64,000 nucleotides of DNA. Source: Gambelia wislizenii (lineage: Eukaryota; Chordata; Lepidosauria; Squamata; Crotaphytidae). The notes under the pieces were generated by a model. It made no database searches. It was given only the letters and a program-made list of their open reading frames with translations, and had not been told where the DNA came from. Numbering within the stretch: the stretch's first letter is position 1; each line of letters starts with the position of its first letter. A program made the position numbers and the translations under genes. Below, in pieces: positions 20,331 to 30,522 of the stretch. The stretch covers positions 3,341,501-3,405,500 of the forward strand of contig JAUMIR010000012.1 of the NCBI GenBank assembly GCA_030847615.1, written 5' to 3'.

Positions 20331-20429
20331 AAAGGTGGGAGAGATTGGGAAGGTAACACAGGGGTGGTGAGGCGGTCTAGACTGCCCATAAAATCCCACA
20401 AATGAGGTTGGACGACTGCATGATCTTTA

Positions 20430-20672
20430 TTAAAGCCTTCAGGGCCTAACTGAATTCACCTCATTTGCACATGTGCTATGGTCAGCATTATTTTAAATTG
20501 TTTTTAACTAGTGTTAAATTTCTGGTTTTAAGTGATAAATGATTTAATATCTTTTTTCACCCTTTAAAAATTATTGCTATTGTTATTTATTATCTGAAAT
20601 TGATTTTATTGGATGTCACCTTGAGATCGGCAGATACAGAGGCGGGATAGAAATATTTTAATTAAAGTAAAT
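20430..20672 (+). mobile_element. L2-like LINE 3' end
   Basis: AT-rich UTR ending GTCACCTTGAGATCGGCAGA..GGCGGGATAGAAATATTTTAATTAAA, like other L2-type ends here. Confidence 0.6.
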
Positions 20673-20681
20673 GATCAATGG

Positions 20682-20802
20682 AGCCAGCATGGTTTAGTAC
20701 TTCGAGTTCCAGGCTAGGATTCTGCGTGGCAAGGGTTCGAATCCCTGTTTGGCCATGGAAACCACTGTGGGTGAACTTGGGCAAGTCACACTCTCTCAGG
20801 GC
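20682..20802 (+). mobile_element. Sauria SINE, 5' half
   Basis: tRNA-like head with CAAGGGTTCGAATCCCTG (B box), GCCATGGAAACCACTGTGGGTGA, and GGGCAAGTCACACTCTCTCAG. It stops at the terminus of the family F element, which may have inserted here. Confidence 0.8.
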
Positions 20803-21225
20803 TTATCTCGATGGGCTATTGACCCTGTCTTGGAGCCCTGCAGTCCAAATGATGCAGGATTTTTGCCCGTTTCACCTCCAGGTTATCCTGATGATGCCCG
20901 AGGCAAAGCCGGAGGGGAAGGGAAGCCAGGGTAAAGCCCTTTAAAACATTTTAATTAAACACCCAGATTGGGTTGGCGTGGGAACGTAGGGTCCGTATCT
21001 GTACACCGGCCTGTATAGCCGGATGCTGCCTCCTCTAGAGCCACTCTGAAGCAAGGATGGATGCCCCCAGCATGTGACCAAGACCCCCTGCATGTAAGCA
21101 GCCTTGATCACATGCTGAGGGGCTCCTTCCTAGCTTCAGAGGGAGTGATAGCAGGAGAGGCATCCACCAGTACTGGCCGGCATGTGTGTGCAGACTTCCT
21201 TCCATTTCTGTTCCATCTGGAATAG
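20803..21225 (+). mobile_element. TIR-type DNA element, family F (truncated)
   Basis: Starts GGGCTTATCTCGATGGGCTA and matches 45.10-46.12 kb: CCTGTCTTG, GATGATGCAGG, CAGCATGTGACCAAG, and ACTGGCCGGC / GACCGGCCGGCC. The right end seen at 46.1 kb (GATGAGCCC) is missing here, where a Penelope-like fragment starts. Confidence 0.6.
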
Positions 21226-21332
21226 AAAGAAACTATTCCAGAACATGGCCTCACAGCCCGATTAAAAAAAACAAAACAAGGAAAATCTATGGATGCTTGC
21301 TGTGATAGCCTTCGACTTCACTTCCTTCCATT
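21226..21332 (+). mobile_element. Possible Penelope-like LTR fragment
   Basis: ACTATTCCAGAACATGGCCTCACAGCCC, AGGAAAATCTATGGATG and GATAGCCTTCGACTTCAC match the distal two thirds of the repeat at 30.52-30.65 and 40.31-40.54 kb. The hammerhead-like head is absent. Confidence 0.7.
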
Positions 21333-21414
21333 TCGTCTAGGTAATGGGCCACATCTGGGGCCAGGATAGGCTGGAGGAAAGCCGGTGTATTTTGGCAGGA
21401 CTAGACAAGCCCTC

Positions 21415-21716
21415 ACATGGAAAAAGATATGGGCAAATCTCCTCTGATAAAATCTTGCCAAGAAAGCCCTAGCTTTTAAAGAAGCAGCATGGTGCAGTGC
21501 TTTGAATGTTGGACTAGAACTCTGTAAGACCAGGATTTGAATCCCGCGCTTAGCCATGGAAACCGCTTGGGCGGCCTTGGGGAAGTCACTATCTCTCAGC
21601 CTCAGAGGAAGGCCATGGCAAACCTCCTCTGAAGCAAACTTGCCAAGAAAACTCCATGATAATTTTTTCCTTAGGGCCACCATAAGTCAAAAAAGACTTA
21701 AAGGTACACAGCAAAA
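21415..21716 (+). mobile_element. Sauria SINE with an upstream SINE fragment
   Basis: A fragment (CAAATCTCCTCTGATAAAATCTTGCC) at 21425-21468 precedes a complete copy at 21480-21716. The complete copy has the tRNA-like head, B box GGATTTGAATCCC, CCATGGAAACCGCTTGGG, the CTCAGCCTCAGAGGAAGGCC body, and the tail CATAAGTCAAAAAAGAC..AAGGTACACAGCAA. Confidence 0.85.
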
Positions 21717-22064
21717 GCAGCAAAATGATAAACACACCCTCTGGAAACACCCCAAGAATGAACCCTGTTTGATGATTCTCACCTCTGGAAGGAGCCCAAA
21801 ATCAATCAAATCAGTCTGATCTGAAGGGCCAGTTAAGCAAAGGTTTAGCAGCCAAGCCACAAGAAGTAGCAGAGCAGGAGGAAACAGACTCAGTGCATCA
21901 GCACTGGGTTTGCTTATATTAAGCCAGAATTCTCCAGAAACCAGGAATCCTGGCTTATCGTTATGAGCAGAAGAGGTCCCAGTCTTGCATCTCCTGTATT
22001 AGTAACTTTAATGGAGAGATTGGGAACAATGGAAGATCCATGGACCAGTTTTCTGTCTCTGGGA

Positions 22065-22295
22065 CCCACTAGGGACCACACAGACTGCCAAAAATGTCAA
22101 AATACAGAAGCAGCAGCAGCAGCAACAACGACAATGTAGAATTGCTCGAAGTTGACTTCTGGTTTTGGAAAAAGGGCATTAAAAAAAATTGAAATAATGC
22201 AAGGTGAGGGATTAGCAATCTATTTAAAAAGTGAGCTAACACCCCTGGGAAACCTGGAGTGACCGAAGGCCATAAAAAGATTATTGGGGTGCGCA
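22065..22295 (+). repeat. Unclassified repeat, family E
   Basis: Second copy of the element at 9.57-9.79 kb, with an internal (CAG)(CAA) run at 22108-22130. Confidence 0.5.
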
Positions 22296-22344
22296 TGGGG
22301 CATCCAAGCCTCCATTCACCTACCCCTGCTCAATTGTATAAGAT

Positions 22345-22620
22345 CTAGGGCTTGTCTAAATGGCAAAAATAATCCTAACTGGACTTGTGGGGAATTCTGT
22401 TTGTCTCAATGAGATACCGTGTTGAATTGCGGTATTCAGAAAGAAGGGGGGTAGAACACAAAAACAATTTCCCCTGAGTTTTTAAACAACTCCAAAGGAA
22501 ATGTGCACCTCCAACCATTAAGACAACTGTGCAAATTGTTGCGCAGTCTGGAGGAGGCAGAACAGACCATCTGATTGGTCGGGAGTGCGCAGGCATGATC
22601 ATGTGCTTTATCTTTTTTTT
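22345..22620 (+). mobile_element. Family G element (GGGCTTGTCTAAAT terminus)
   Basis: Starts GGGCTTGTCTAAATGGCAAAAATAATCCT. Shared with 34.96-35.35 kb and, inverted, 29.93-30.27 kb: GAATTCTG, TATTCAGAAAGAAGG, AAACAACTCCA.., CTGATTGGTC. The terminus resembles families F and I, so a hAT-type DNA transposon is inferred. Confidence 0.5.
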
Positions 22621-22639
22621 ATGACAAAAGGGACCCAGT

Positions 22640-22920
22640 GGTGGCGGTGTAGGGGGCGGAAGGAGGAATCAGGGAAGGGATGGGGAAGGGAGGATGGCTC
22701 TTTCCTCCTCTTCCCCCTCCCCATAGCTGCCCTCCACGCTGACGCCGCCATGGTCCCATTCACCTTCCTCACCCCCCCCCCCACCACGCAAAACAACACG
22801 GCCACTGAGAGGCTGTGTGGGCATCAATTTGGAGAGCCTTGCATGCACTAGAATTCGTGAAAATGCCGTTGCTGCAAGTTGCCTGTAATGCACAGTTATG
22901 TGCATTATTTTTTCTCATTT
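22640..22920. other. No recognised feature
   Basis: GC-rich stretch with a CCCC run near 22780 and no second copy. Overlapping frames on both strands argue against a coding exon. Confidence 0.3.
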
Positions 22921-22924
22921 CTTA

Positions 22925-23290
22925 TTTCTTATTTATCATGTTTATCCATCCATCTGTCCATCCATCCACCCCTTTATTTATATCCCATATTTTGTCCCAG
23001 ACTGGGACTCAAAACGGTGTACAAAAAGGCAGAGAATCACAATAAAAATACATGCAGTTAAAAACATATAAAACCAAGATAAAAACAGTATTAAACAACA
23101 GTAGTTTTAAAACCAAATAAAATTTTACTTTAAAAACAGAGATTTAAAACAGTACAGTGCCATAAAAGCCCCTTTCTTGTTACAAATCAATAACCAACCC
23201 AAGTCTTGCTGGAAAAGAAAGGTCTGAAAGACCTGTCGCACTAGTGTGCGTGGGAGCAACCACCAAAAAGGCCTTAGGCTAACATTTTGC
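22925..23290 (-). mobile_element. L2-like LINE 3' UTR
   Basis: TTTATATCCCATATTTTGTCCCAGACTGGGACTC..GTGTACAAAAAGGC and a long A-rich tract form the complement of the L2-type end. The segment after 23200 (GAAAGGTCTGAAAGACCTG, AAGGCCTTAGGC) continues that element's upstream part. Confidence 0.5.
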
Positions 23291-23299
23291 AGAGATGGA

Positions 23300-23688
23300 A
23301 ACTGGGCTGTTCATGACCCCCTGAGGCTTCTAACATTTCTTGAAAATGTTCTGCACCCACTCCCTTCCATTACATGTTGCTGCATTTCTTTGCCTGCTGC
23401 CTGTCATATTCAAATCTGTCCTGCTCTGAAAGCAAAGAGTACAACTGTTAGTTTGGCTAAAGACATACGACAAAAGCTAAAATTCTGGTAAACAGTTTGG
23501 AATAAAATTTGCTGGGCCTCACCAGAGGTGAGAAAGCCTCTTTGGCAGGGAGTGGGAGCCAATTTCTATTGGAGAAGGGGCCATGAGTGGAGCTAAGTGT
23601 TCAGGGTTGGGCCAAGAACAGAACAGACAGGGCTAAAGAAAGGTGGGCAGGGCCAGACTGAATTCAAACACTGTGCCACCAAACCTAC
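23300..23688. other. No recognised feature
   Basis: Unique-looking. It borders the 40-bp minisatellite. Confidence 0.3.
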
Positions 23689-24049
23689 AAAGCACAGCTC
23701 AATTCCTTTCAGCAGCATTCCCGCCTGCAAAGCACAGCTCAGTTCTGTCCAAGAGTGTTCCTGTCCTCAAAGCACAGCTCATTCCTGCCCAATAGCTTTT
23801 CTATCCTCAAAGCACAGTGCAGTTCTGTCCAAGAATGTTCCTGTCCTCAAAGCACAGCTCAGTCCTGTCTGATAGCTTTCCTTTCCTCAAAGCACAGCTC
23901 AGTCCTTTCCAATAGCTTTCCTGTCCTCAAAGCACAGCTCAGCCCTGTCCGACAGCTTTTCTATCCTCAAAGCACAGGTCACTCCTCTCCAATAGCTTTC
24001 CCTGTCTCCAAAGCACAGCTCAGTTTAGCGCAATAGTTTTCTTGCCTGC
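23689..24049 (+). repeat. 40-bp minisatellite, nine units
   Basis: AAAGCACAG starts at 23689, 23729, 23769, 23809, 23849, 23889, 23929, 23969 and 24010: seven consecutive 40-bp steps, then one of 41. Units 2 and 4 share TTCTGTCCAAGARTGTTCC, and units 3 and 7 share TTTTCTATCC, which shows multi-unit exchange. Open frames across it (SKHSSVLSNSF-type) arise because 40 bp gives a three-unit translation cycle. They are not genes. Confidence 0.95.
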
Positions 24050-24335
24050 CCCATATATCCCCCAATGAGTTCATGATACCAGTAAGAAAGTAATCAGATT
24101 TCAAAGCATCTCTTCAACTGCCTCACTTTCAAATTGTCCTCATCAACACTTCTCCCCAGATTGGGGAGTTTCAAAATAACTGGTCTTGTTAAAATTTCCC
24201 CATTATTCTGTTTCTTTATAGCTAAATATCATCCTGAGCATTGCCTTACCTGCAAAATTTGGGACAGATTTCATTTTCTTTGTTTCATCCATGTCTTTCA
24301 TCCCACCTTGCATCAAGAATGAACATGTGCAAATT
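24050..24335. other. No recognised feature
   Basis: Unique-looking, AT-rich sequence without repeat signature. Confidence 0.3.
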
Positions 24336-24339
24336 TATA

Positions 24340-24720
24340 AAAAGCTGCAATACAGCAATATGATACTATTTTCTGTGCAGAAAATGATGTTTCAAAATGC
24401 TGTTCTCTGTGTAAAAAACACACCCCTCATTTTGCACAGAATAAGTCCAAAAATGCAAATCGCTGTCAAAACTGCAAATTTTTCAAAAACTTGCTCGCAG
24501 TGGGAAGAAAATTGCTAAAATTACTTGTTGCTTCCTTCAAGTATGGAATTAATGAAGAATTGCATCCTTAGCACAGATTGCAGCAGGGATATTCTTAGGT
24601 CTAGTAAGATAATATGCAGAAAGAATCTTGACACTATCATACAGATACACATCCTCCAACATTTCACATATGAAAATCAGGTCACGTTTGGCCAGGCACC
24701 ATCCAAGTCTGGTCAAGATG
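24340..24720 (+). repeat. Unclassified interspersed repeat, family H
   Basis: 24350-24510 resembles 30.35-30.52 kb: TGCAGAAAA, ATGCTGTTCTCTGTG / CAGCATTTGCTGGCACAGAAT, CACACCCCTCATTTTGCACAGAATAAGTCC / ACACCCACATTCTGCATAGAGTATGTCC. The rest is AT-rich with no match. Confidence 0.4.
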
Positions 24721-24724
24721 GCAA

Positions 24725-25040
24725 AAATGAAGAATGAGGAAGAACAGACAAGCTAGGAGTGGTTGCAGCAGTTTCCTTTTGCCTGAGCCAACTGGGAAGG
24801 GCAAGATTTTCCCCTCTCCTGTCTTTTCCCCCTGCTGAATTGATTGAATACGAACTACTTTTGCTTTTTGAACTCAGTTTGCAGCAATTGAGTTGAGGAC
24901 GAAGAGGCAAAGTAGAAGGACGAAGCTGAGGATGAAGAGGCAAAGTAGAAAGATGAGCAAGAAAGCAGGACATTTTAGAAGCAGCTGAAAAAGTAGAATG
25001 TCAGAGGATTAATGGGGACAGCTCCCACCAGGATTGTGAT
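24725..25040 (+). repeat. Family B copy
   Basis: AGGAGTGGTTGCAGCAGTTTCC, TTTGCCTGAGCC, GAACTCAGTTTGCAGCAATTG, and GGATTAATGGGGACAGCTCC, as at 0.50-0.80 kb. It carries a local duplication of GAGGATGAAGAGGCAAAGTAGAA (24897 and 24929). Confidence 0.65.
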
Positions 25041-25325
25041 GTTTGGAAGGTATGCAGATATTCATATCATGACTACTTTTGTGTGTGTGTGTGGGAGTGT
25101 ATTATCGATTGTAGTTGTGGATGCTGGTACCTTAAAAGGAGATAAGGATGAAAATGCACTGAGGGATATGAATGCAATAGCAAACAGTATAGTCAGCCTT
25201 AATCTTTTGTGAGGGTCGGGGCAGAAGAGCCACATGCAAGTAGAAAATATAGGCCTGCTGTTTAATTTTTTTTTTTTTTTAACCGGAGATAACACTTCTC
25301 TAGGCATTTGTTGGGCCTCTAGCTT
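25041..25325. other. No recognised feature; TG and T runs
   Basis: (GT)n at 25079-25094 and poly-T at 25266-25280. Confidence 0.4.
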
Positions 25326-25590
25326 AGAGGAAGCTAGTAAATATATAGACCCTCTCAACAATCTTTGTGAGTTGCAGCAATAATACAATTAAACCTTGCA
25401 AATTGTAGAAAGTTGCCGTGCTATGAACTGAGCTGGAGGTTTGCATCCAGCCCTTTCCTTGTGCCTGGAGCTGAGCCCCCTCACCAACCCCTCCTAGAAA
25501 ATTTGCACCCCTTTCTCCCATGTGGAGATGACCCACAAAAACTGGAGACTTCAGGGCCAGGCCCTGAGCTCTGGGAACCCCACCTACATG
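25325..25590 (-). repeat. Family D copy, inverted
   Basis: On the minus strand: GCTCAGGGCCTGGCCCTGAAGTCTCC, CATCTCCACATGGGAGAAAGG, TGCAAATTTTCTAGG, TGCAAGGTTTAATTG. It matches 4.80 and 26.60 kb. Confidence 0.6.
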
Positions 25591-25594
25591 TGGA

Positions 25595-26595
25595 TGAACC
25601 CAAGACAGCAGAGATCTGCCTTCTCACCTTCCTGGTATTGAAGGCCTGTTCGCTGCAACTCAGCAATACCTCCCCACCCACCCCCTGCTTTCTCTCTCAC
25701 CCGCCCCAAATCATATTTTGCTTCACAACCCTGAAGGACAACTCCTTCTTCCTTGTCCTCGATAATCTATGGTGTTTGGGTAAACGCTGACAGCGGCTTC
25801 TCCGAAATATCACCCCGAAACCTTCGTGGGAGCTGCACAGGCAATTACAGGAAGAAAGACAGGTAGGAGAAGAGGCAATTACCCGCTGAGAGATATAGAT
25901 TACCCCCCCAGTCATTGCACAAAAAAGGGTGTATTAAAAAAAAAAAACCCTCCTGGGGAGCTCTGCCCCCCCCCCAACACGCACGAGAAAAAGCGTCCAT
26001 CCCTTCCCTGCATTTGGCAGAAAAATCACGAACAAGGGGACGGACGTTCTCTTATTAGTGGGGCAATCTCCAGAGAATCTTTACACAGGCAAGGTGATGG
26101 GGCCTAGAAGCCGGAGTCATTAGAAACTGCGTAACTAAGGTAACCCAAAGAATCTAATTTTCTTTCTTTCTCTCTCTCTCTCTCAATCTCTCCCCCCCAA
26201 ACACCCTCTCCGCCCTGCTTTAATGTCTGTCTCTTTCTTGGCAACCATCAGCCTCTCAGGTTTGGAAGAGACACATCTAAAAGCTTGTCCTTTTCTCTGC
26301 CTCGGTTGTGCGCGGCTCACGGTAATAACAATGCCACTCGCTCTGATCTACCCAGGGAGCATAATGGGACTGATGTGCAATCCCTGCGCAGAGGAGGGTG
26401 GGTGGCGGCAGGGTTTTGAGGCACGCCAGACTGTCGCAGGTTAGCTGAGACACCTTTTTGTCTCCATCTTTTCCAAGACTGGAGATGCCTTAATAGGATG
26501 GAGCCAGGCATAGAGGTTCCCTTCAGGAGTAGGAAGTGGGAAGCAGCTCAGAAAGAAAAATCTCTTTCTCTCTGCTTTGTTTATGGAACAAGTGG
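25595..26595. other. Repeat-poor DNA, candidate conserved noncoding block
   Basis: No dispersed copy. Contains A/C/T homopolymer runs (25935-25975, 26160-26205). 26040-26155 holds TCTTATTAGTGGGGCAATC and GGAGTCATTAGAAACTGCGTAACTAAGG. Neither strand has a believable exon. Confidence 0.3.
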
Positions 26596-26599
26596 GCAA

Positions 26600-26945
26600 A
26601 ATGTCAACACTGGGTCTGGTTGCCAGACCTCGTTGCCTGGCCTTGAGTCTCCCATTTTCATGGGCCATCTCAAGGTGGGAGACAAGAGTGCAAATTCTCC
26701 AGTTTTTGTGCATTCAGCTCCGAGTGAGTGGAAATGCTGGTGGGCAAATATCCAGTTCACCTGGTAGAGCAGCAGCTTGCTACAATTTCCAAGGCTTCAT
26801 TGACTGGTTGCTGCAATTTGCAAAGTCTTTTGGGGGCATGTCTATGTATTGACTTAGTTATCTTCCTCATTCCCTCCCAGTCCTTGTGAGGCCAGGACTC
26901 ACCCTCTGCTCTGCTTTCCATCCACCTTCTGGCTAGAAGCAAGGA
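26600..26945 (+). repeat. Family D copy
   Basis: Closest to 4.80-5.12 kb: CTTGAGTCTCCCATTTTCATGGGCCATCTC, GTGCAAATTCTCC, AGCAGCAGCTTGCTACAATTTCC, and GACTCACCCTCTGCTCTGC. Confidence 0.65.
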
Positions 26946-27528
26946 AGCTAGAGGAAAGGTTCCTTCTCCTGACTCCCCAAATAAGTGAGAAGGAACAATA
27001 CCCTCATTTTGCCTGGATATGGAAACAGCTCCTTAGCTAAGATTTCTTTCTTAATTTCCAAACAGGTATATGTGGTATGTGTGTGTGTTTGAATAAGCTG
27101 TGAGCAACTGTGGTTGGCACCTAATGCCTAATGCTTAATGCCATCCCCAGGGTCTATTGTCCCTCGATCTCAGGTTTGGGTCAGGAAACTTCAGGACCTG
27201 GGACAATCCTGAACTGGCAACCCTACCTTGGGGGCACATGCATTCTCTTAGGTGCCCTCTCCAGGACCTCAGATGGCCCATGCCTCATTTCAGCTGCCCC
27301 AAATATGAAACATATAGCAAACCCCCCCCCGAACGTTCAGTCGGACAATTTGCAATTTAAAGCCTGTTTTTCCTCAGACCTCCTTCAGGCTAGCAAAGGG
27401 CTTTTTATAGAAGCCTGGTGTGGGGTGGGCAAGATGCCCCCCAAAGCCAGCCAAAGTTGCCCAGCCCTGGCTTATTGGGTTAGATCCAGAGGATGTGGTA
27501 TATTTGAGGAGGATAAAGCTACCAAAAG
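26946..27528. other. No recognised feature
   Basis: Unique-looking, including a GT run at 27070. A 173-codon frame (27131-27652) is open only because its last 35 codons are the CR1 C-terminus. Confidence 0.35.
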
Positions 27529-27529
27529 T

Positions 27530-27730
27530 GACTTCAGCCTGAGAGTAAGAGTTGTTTGGAAGTGGAATGCACTGCCTCAGAGTATGGTGGTGTCTCCTTC
27601 TTTGGAAGTTTTTAAATGGAGGCTGGATGGCCATCTGTCGGGAATGATTTGATTGGGTATTCCTGCAGGGCAGAATGGGGTTGGACTAGATGGTTCTTGG
27701 GGTCTCTTCCAACTCTAGGATTCTATGATT
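27530..27730 (+). mobile_element. CR1 LINE 3' fragment
   Basis: Encodes LRVRVVWKWNALPQSMVVSPSLEVFKWRLDGHLSGMI, then the CR1 UTR and ATTCTATGATTC tail. Confidence 0.9.
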
Positions 27731-27760
27731 CATCATCATCACCACCACCACCACCACCAT
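27731..27760 (+). repeat. CAT/CAC trinucleotide microsatellite
   Basis: (CAT)3(CAC)n(CAT) run after the CR1 tail. Confidence 0.9.
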
Positions 27761-27777
27761 CAACTTTTTAAAGTATT

Positions 27778-28263
27778 TTGGCTGAACAAATATATTTTAA
27801 GAAGATTAAAAATGAAGCCACCTCAGTAAATAGCATGCAGCTATTGAGAACACAGCTGTGCTGGGCAGGGCACGTTTCTAGGATGGAGGACCATCGCCTC
27901 CCAAAAATACTACTCTACGGTGAACTTGCCACGGGTCAGCGTAAGAGGGGTGCTCCAAAAAAGCAATACAAGGACTGCTTGAAACAACATCTCAGGCTCG
28001 GCCAAATGGATCACCAACAATGGTCTGCCCTGGCCTCACATTGAGAGGCATGGAGACACACTATCCACAATGCTGCAGCCTTATTTGAGAACTCACGACG
28101 AACAAGTCTTGAAGAGAAACGCCAACGCAGAAAGAATCACAACCCGGAAACATCACCCAAGGAGACCTTCTGCTGTGCTTTCTGCAACCGGACTTGTTTA
28201 TCTCGGATTGGCCTTTTTAGTCATCAGCGTGCTTGCAGAAAATGCGGGATGAGTCCTTCCTGA
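27778..28263 (+). pseudogene. LINE ORF2 C-terminus ending in a Cys/His zinc finger
   Basis: A single frame runs 27778-28263 with one TGA at 28042. The first part reads LLRTQLCWAGHVSRMEDHRL, PKILLYGELATGQRKRGAPK and KQYKDCLKQHLRLGQMDHQQ. The part after the stop starts EAWRHTIHNAAALFENSRRT and ends in CAFCNRTCLSRIGLFSHQRAC, a C-x2-C...H finger. This W-x-GH-x-RM..RLPK, RG-x-KK-x-KD, terminal-finger layout is typical of the end of LINE polyproteins. The stop probably came from a CGA-to-TGA CpG transition. I do not assign a clade. Everything upstream of the C-terminus is lost, so this is a dead fragment. Confidence 0.75.
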
Positions 28264-28264
28264 A

Positions 28265-28965
28265 TCTTCGTTTGCGAAGAAAACCCAGAGAAAGGGTAGG
28301 ATTCTTCCTTTCTCTCACTCACCTCCAATGCCACACAACACACATTCAGACACACACAGAGGGAAACACCTCTCCTCTGTCTGCCTGGCCACATCAGGAG
28401 CCTTTCCTTCTGGCATCCCTCCCTGTCTTCCTTCTCTCCTCCCGTCTCCCCATCAAGGCAAGGCAGCACCACTGCAGCCCTGCTAAGCAAATGGAGCACA
28501 AATGAGATATTGGATTTTCATTTACACCCAATCTTCCTTCCCCACCCTGCTCCAGGCACTGGCCTGTTTGGTCCTGACCCCCTCTCCTCAGCCTCCCCCA
28601 TGCCTGCCTTCTGCTTTCTCTTGTCCTGGTTGTTCTCCTGGTCGCCTTAACAATATGTGACTCCTTCCCTCTCACCATTAGTACAGGAAGGAGGTTGTAA
28701 TGCCAGGGCAACCTTCCCCGCTCAGCCCCACGACAAATCAGGCTCAGCTCACAGAGCTGTTAGACAGGGTCTCGCTGTACGTGCTTCTGATCTTAATTCT
28801 CCTTCCTGAGGAGGAAGGAAGAAGGGAGGAAGGAAGCAGCCAGAGAGAGATAGAGAGAGAATGAGAGTCTCCTTCCAACTGTCAACCCAGAAGAGCCATC
28901 ACTATCCGCTTTCCCCCAAAAGATTCAACCTCACAGTTAGGGATGAGAAATCCTTTACTTTACCA
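28265..28965. other. Repeat-poor DNA
   Basis: CA-rich near 28325; AGGAAGG/GAGAGA-rich near 28805-28860. 28720-28800 (CACGACAAATCAGGCTCAGC..GTCTCGCTGTACGTGC) has the look of noncoding conserved DNA, but there is no independent support. Confidence 0.3.
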
Positions 28966-28969
28966 TTTG

Positions 28970-29162
28970 CATGTCTTGACTTCCTAATGGATTGTTTTTA
29001 AATCTATAGGTAGCTTAATTATATTTTCACAATACCTTTTTGGTAGGTTTTCCCCATGTGTTTTAATCTGTATCCATCTGAATTTTTATAAGCTGCCTTG
29101 AGTCCTCATTCTGGGGGGAAAGTAGCATATAAATAAAGGAAGTAATAATAACAATAAATAAG
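28970..29162 (+). mobile_element. L2-like LINE 3' end
   Basis: Ends ATAAGCTGCCTTGAGTCC..GGGGGGAAAGTAGCATATAAATAAAGG, followed by AATAATAACAATAAATAA, the typical L2-type 3' terminus. Confidence 0.65.
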
Positions 29163-29164
29163 AT

Positions 29165-29385
29165 TCAATTGCTGGTTCCAGATAGAGTTGACCCACTGAA
29201 TCCATGGTACTTTCATAAGTGCTGAGTTACCATTTCAGTGGGTTTGCTCTAGTCGGGACAGGCAATTGCATTTAGACATTGGACTGCAACTCCCACAATC
29301 CTTACTTGGTTATGCTGGTGGGGCTGATGGGCTTTGGAGTTCAAAGTATCTGGAGTGCCAAAGGTTCATCTGTTGCAGGGAGGGC
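29165..29385. mobile_element. Small palindrome plus hAT-like MITE
   Basis: 29183-29240: AGAGTTGACCCACTGAA is mirrored by TTCAGTGGGTTTGCTCT (related to 16.04-16.20 kb). 29268-29370: GGACTGCAACTCCCACAATCC is mirrored by GGGCTGATGGGCTTTGGAGTTC, the hAT-like palindrome class. Confidence 0.5.
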
Positions 29386-29479
29386 TGTTAGATACATAGG
29401 GAAAATTCATATCATGCAGAATTTTTTAAAAAAATATAATTAAATTAACAACAGAACTGAAAGCAGTTAATTTGATCTC

Positions 29480-29606
29480 CTTCTTTGGAGGTTTTTAAAC
29501 AGAGGCTGGATGGTCATCTGTCAAGGCATGGTATGATTGTGTATTCTTGCAGGGCAGGGGGTGGGACTAGATGGCCCTTGGGGTCTCTTCCAACTCTATG
29601 ATTATA
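29480..29606 (+). mobile_element. CR1 LINE 3' end fragment
   Basis: TTCTTTGGAGGTTTTTAAACAGAGG, GGCAGGGGGTGGGACTAG and CAACTCTATGATTATA. The upstream 70 bp (AGGGAAAATTCATATCATGCAG) also precedes the CR1 tail at 51.15-51.20 kb, so the two loci share a flank. Confidence 0.85.
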
Positions 29607-29635
29607 TTACCCTTCACTAATTTTCTTCTCAAGGG

Positions 29636-29845
29636 GCTTGTCTATACGAGTTGGGGAAAAATGTGGATTGATGCGCACTATTTGCAGCCGATTTGCAGCA
29701 GCTTCAATTTGTCTTAACTTTTTTTTTTTTGCAAGATCGCAGGCACGTGACGCTATTTGCTTTTGCTGTTCCAATGGGCATGCCTGCGAATCAAGATAGT
29801 GGGCACAAGTGAATTACTCATGTTTTTATTGTCACCAGTTGCCAC
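29636..29845 (+). mobile_element. Family I element (GGGCTTGTCTATA terminus)
   Basis: Starts GGGGCTTGTCTATACGAG. It matches the reverse of 31.69-31.89 kb: ATGTGGATT, CTATTTG, TTTGTCTTAAC, GCATGCCTGCGAATCAAGATAG and TGAATTACTC. DNA-transposon origin inferred from the shared terminus. Confidence 0.55.
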
Positions 29846-29924
29846 CGCTGGACAGCATATTTTTAAAAAGCATATCTGAGGTGTGGAAGTACAATATTCC
29901 AACTAAAAAAATAGAAAAAAATGA

Positions 29925-30268
29925 CTTTTTTTGTCACCTCAGCACACAGTTGCTTTGGTGAAAATCCAACATGGTGGTTCTGGGTGCTTGCCTTGTTAGC
30001 AAGCTCTGCCCCTTGTGCATGTCCAACCAATCAGCTTTCCGCTTCTGCTATTATTGCGAACGTGCAGCAAAGCAAATTGATTGTCCCAAACAAGCAGAAA
30101 TGCGCATTCCCTGCGGAGCTTTTTTAAAAATACAGGAAAGGACACAAAGGCTTTTCCTGCACAGTTTTTGGAGTCCCCCCTCCTTCCGAATACAGCGGAT
30201 TGATGCAGGATCCCATTAAGATAAATCACATTCTCCTCGAATTGTACGAGGAGTATTTTTGCTGTTTA
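29925..30268 (-). mobile_element. Family G element, inverted
   Basis: On the minus strand: TTCGGAAGGAGGGGGG, GGAATGCGCATTTCTGC.., GCAGAAGCGGAAAGCTGATTGGTTGG, GCAGAGCTTGCTAACAAGGC, ACCATGTTGGATTTTC. Collinear with 35.03-35.29 kb in plus orientation. The 5' terminus is diverged. Confidence 0.5.
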
Positions 30269-30344
30269 GACAACTGCAACCGGTGTGTTTGGCTATTTTC
30301 TTCCTGTTATGAGTTCCCCTGTGCAGTGTTTGAAGATTATTTGC

Positions 30345-30522
30345 CATTTGGGACTTATTCCATGCAGAGTTTTGTTGTGCAGAAAAGCGCATTTTTCAGT
30401 GCAAGAAACAGCATTTGCTGGCACAGAATATACTGTTTTCTGCACAAAACAACAACACCCACATTCTGCATAGAGTATGTCCCTGGTTACAGCACTTTCT
30501 GTACCAGAAACAGGTAATTTCT
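30345..30522 (+). repeat. Family H copy
   Basis: See 24.34 kb. It is directly followed by a possible Penelope-like repeat, perhaps its insertion site. Confidence 0.4.

Noticed and set aside
20682..20770. Possible tRNA genes at the B-box motifs (here and at 38.06, 43.87 and 57.54 kb)
   Set aside because: No cloverleaf can be drawn, and each is continuous with SINE body sequence.
23597..24036. Two overlapping repeat-rich frames (SKHSSVLSNSF units)
   Set aside because: They translate the 40-bp minisatellite. The periodicity comes from three 40-bp units giving 40 codons, not from protein selection.
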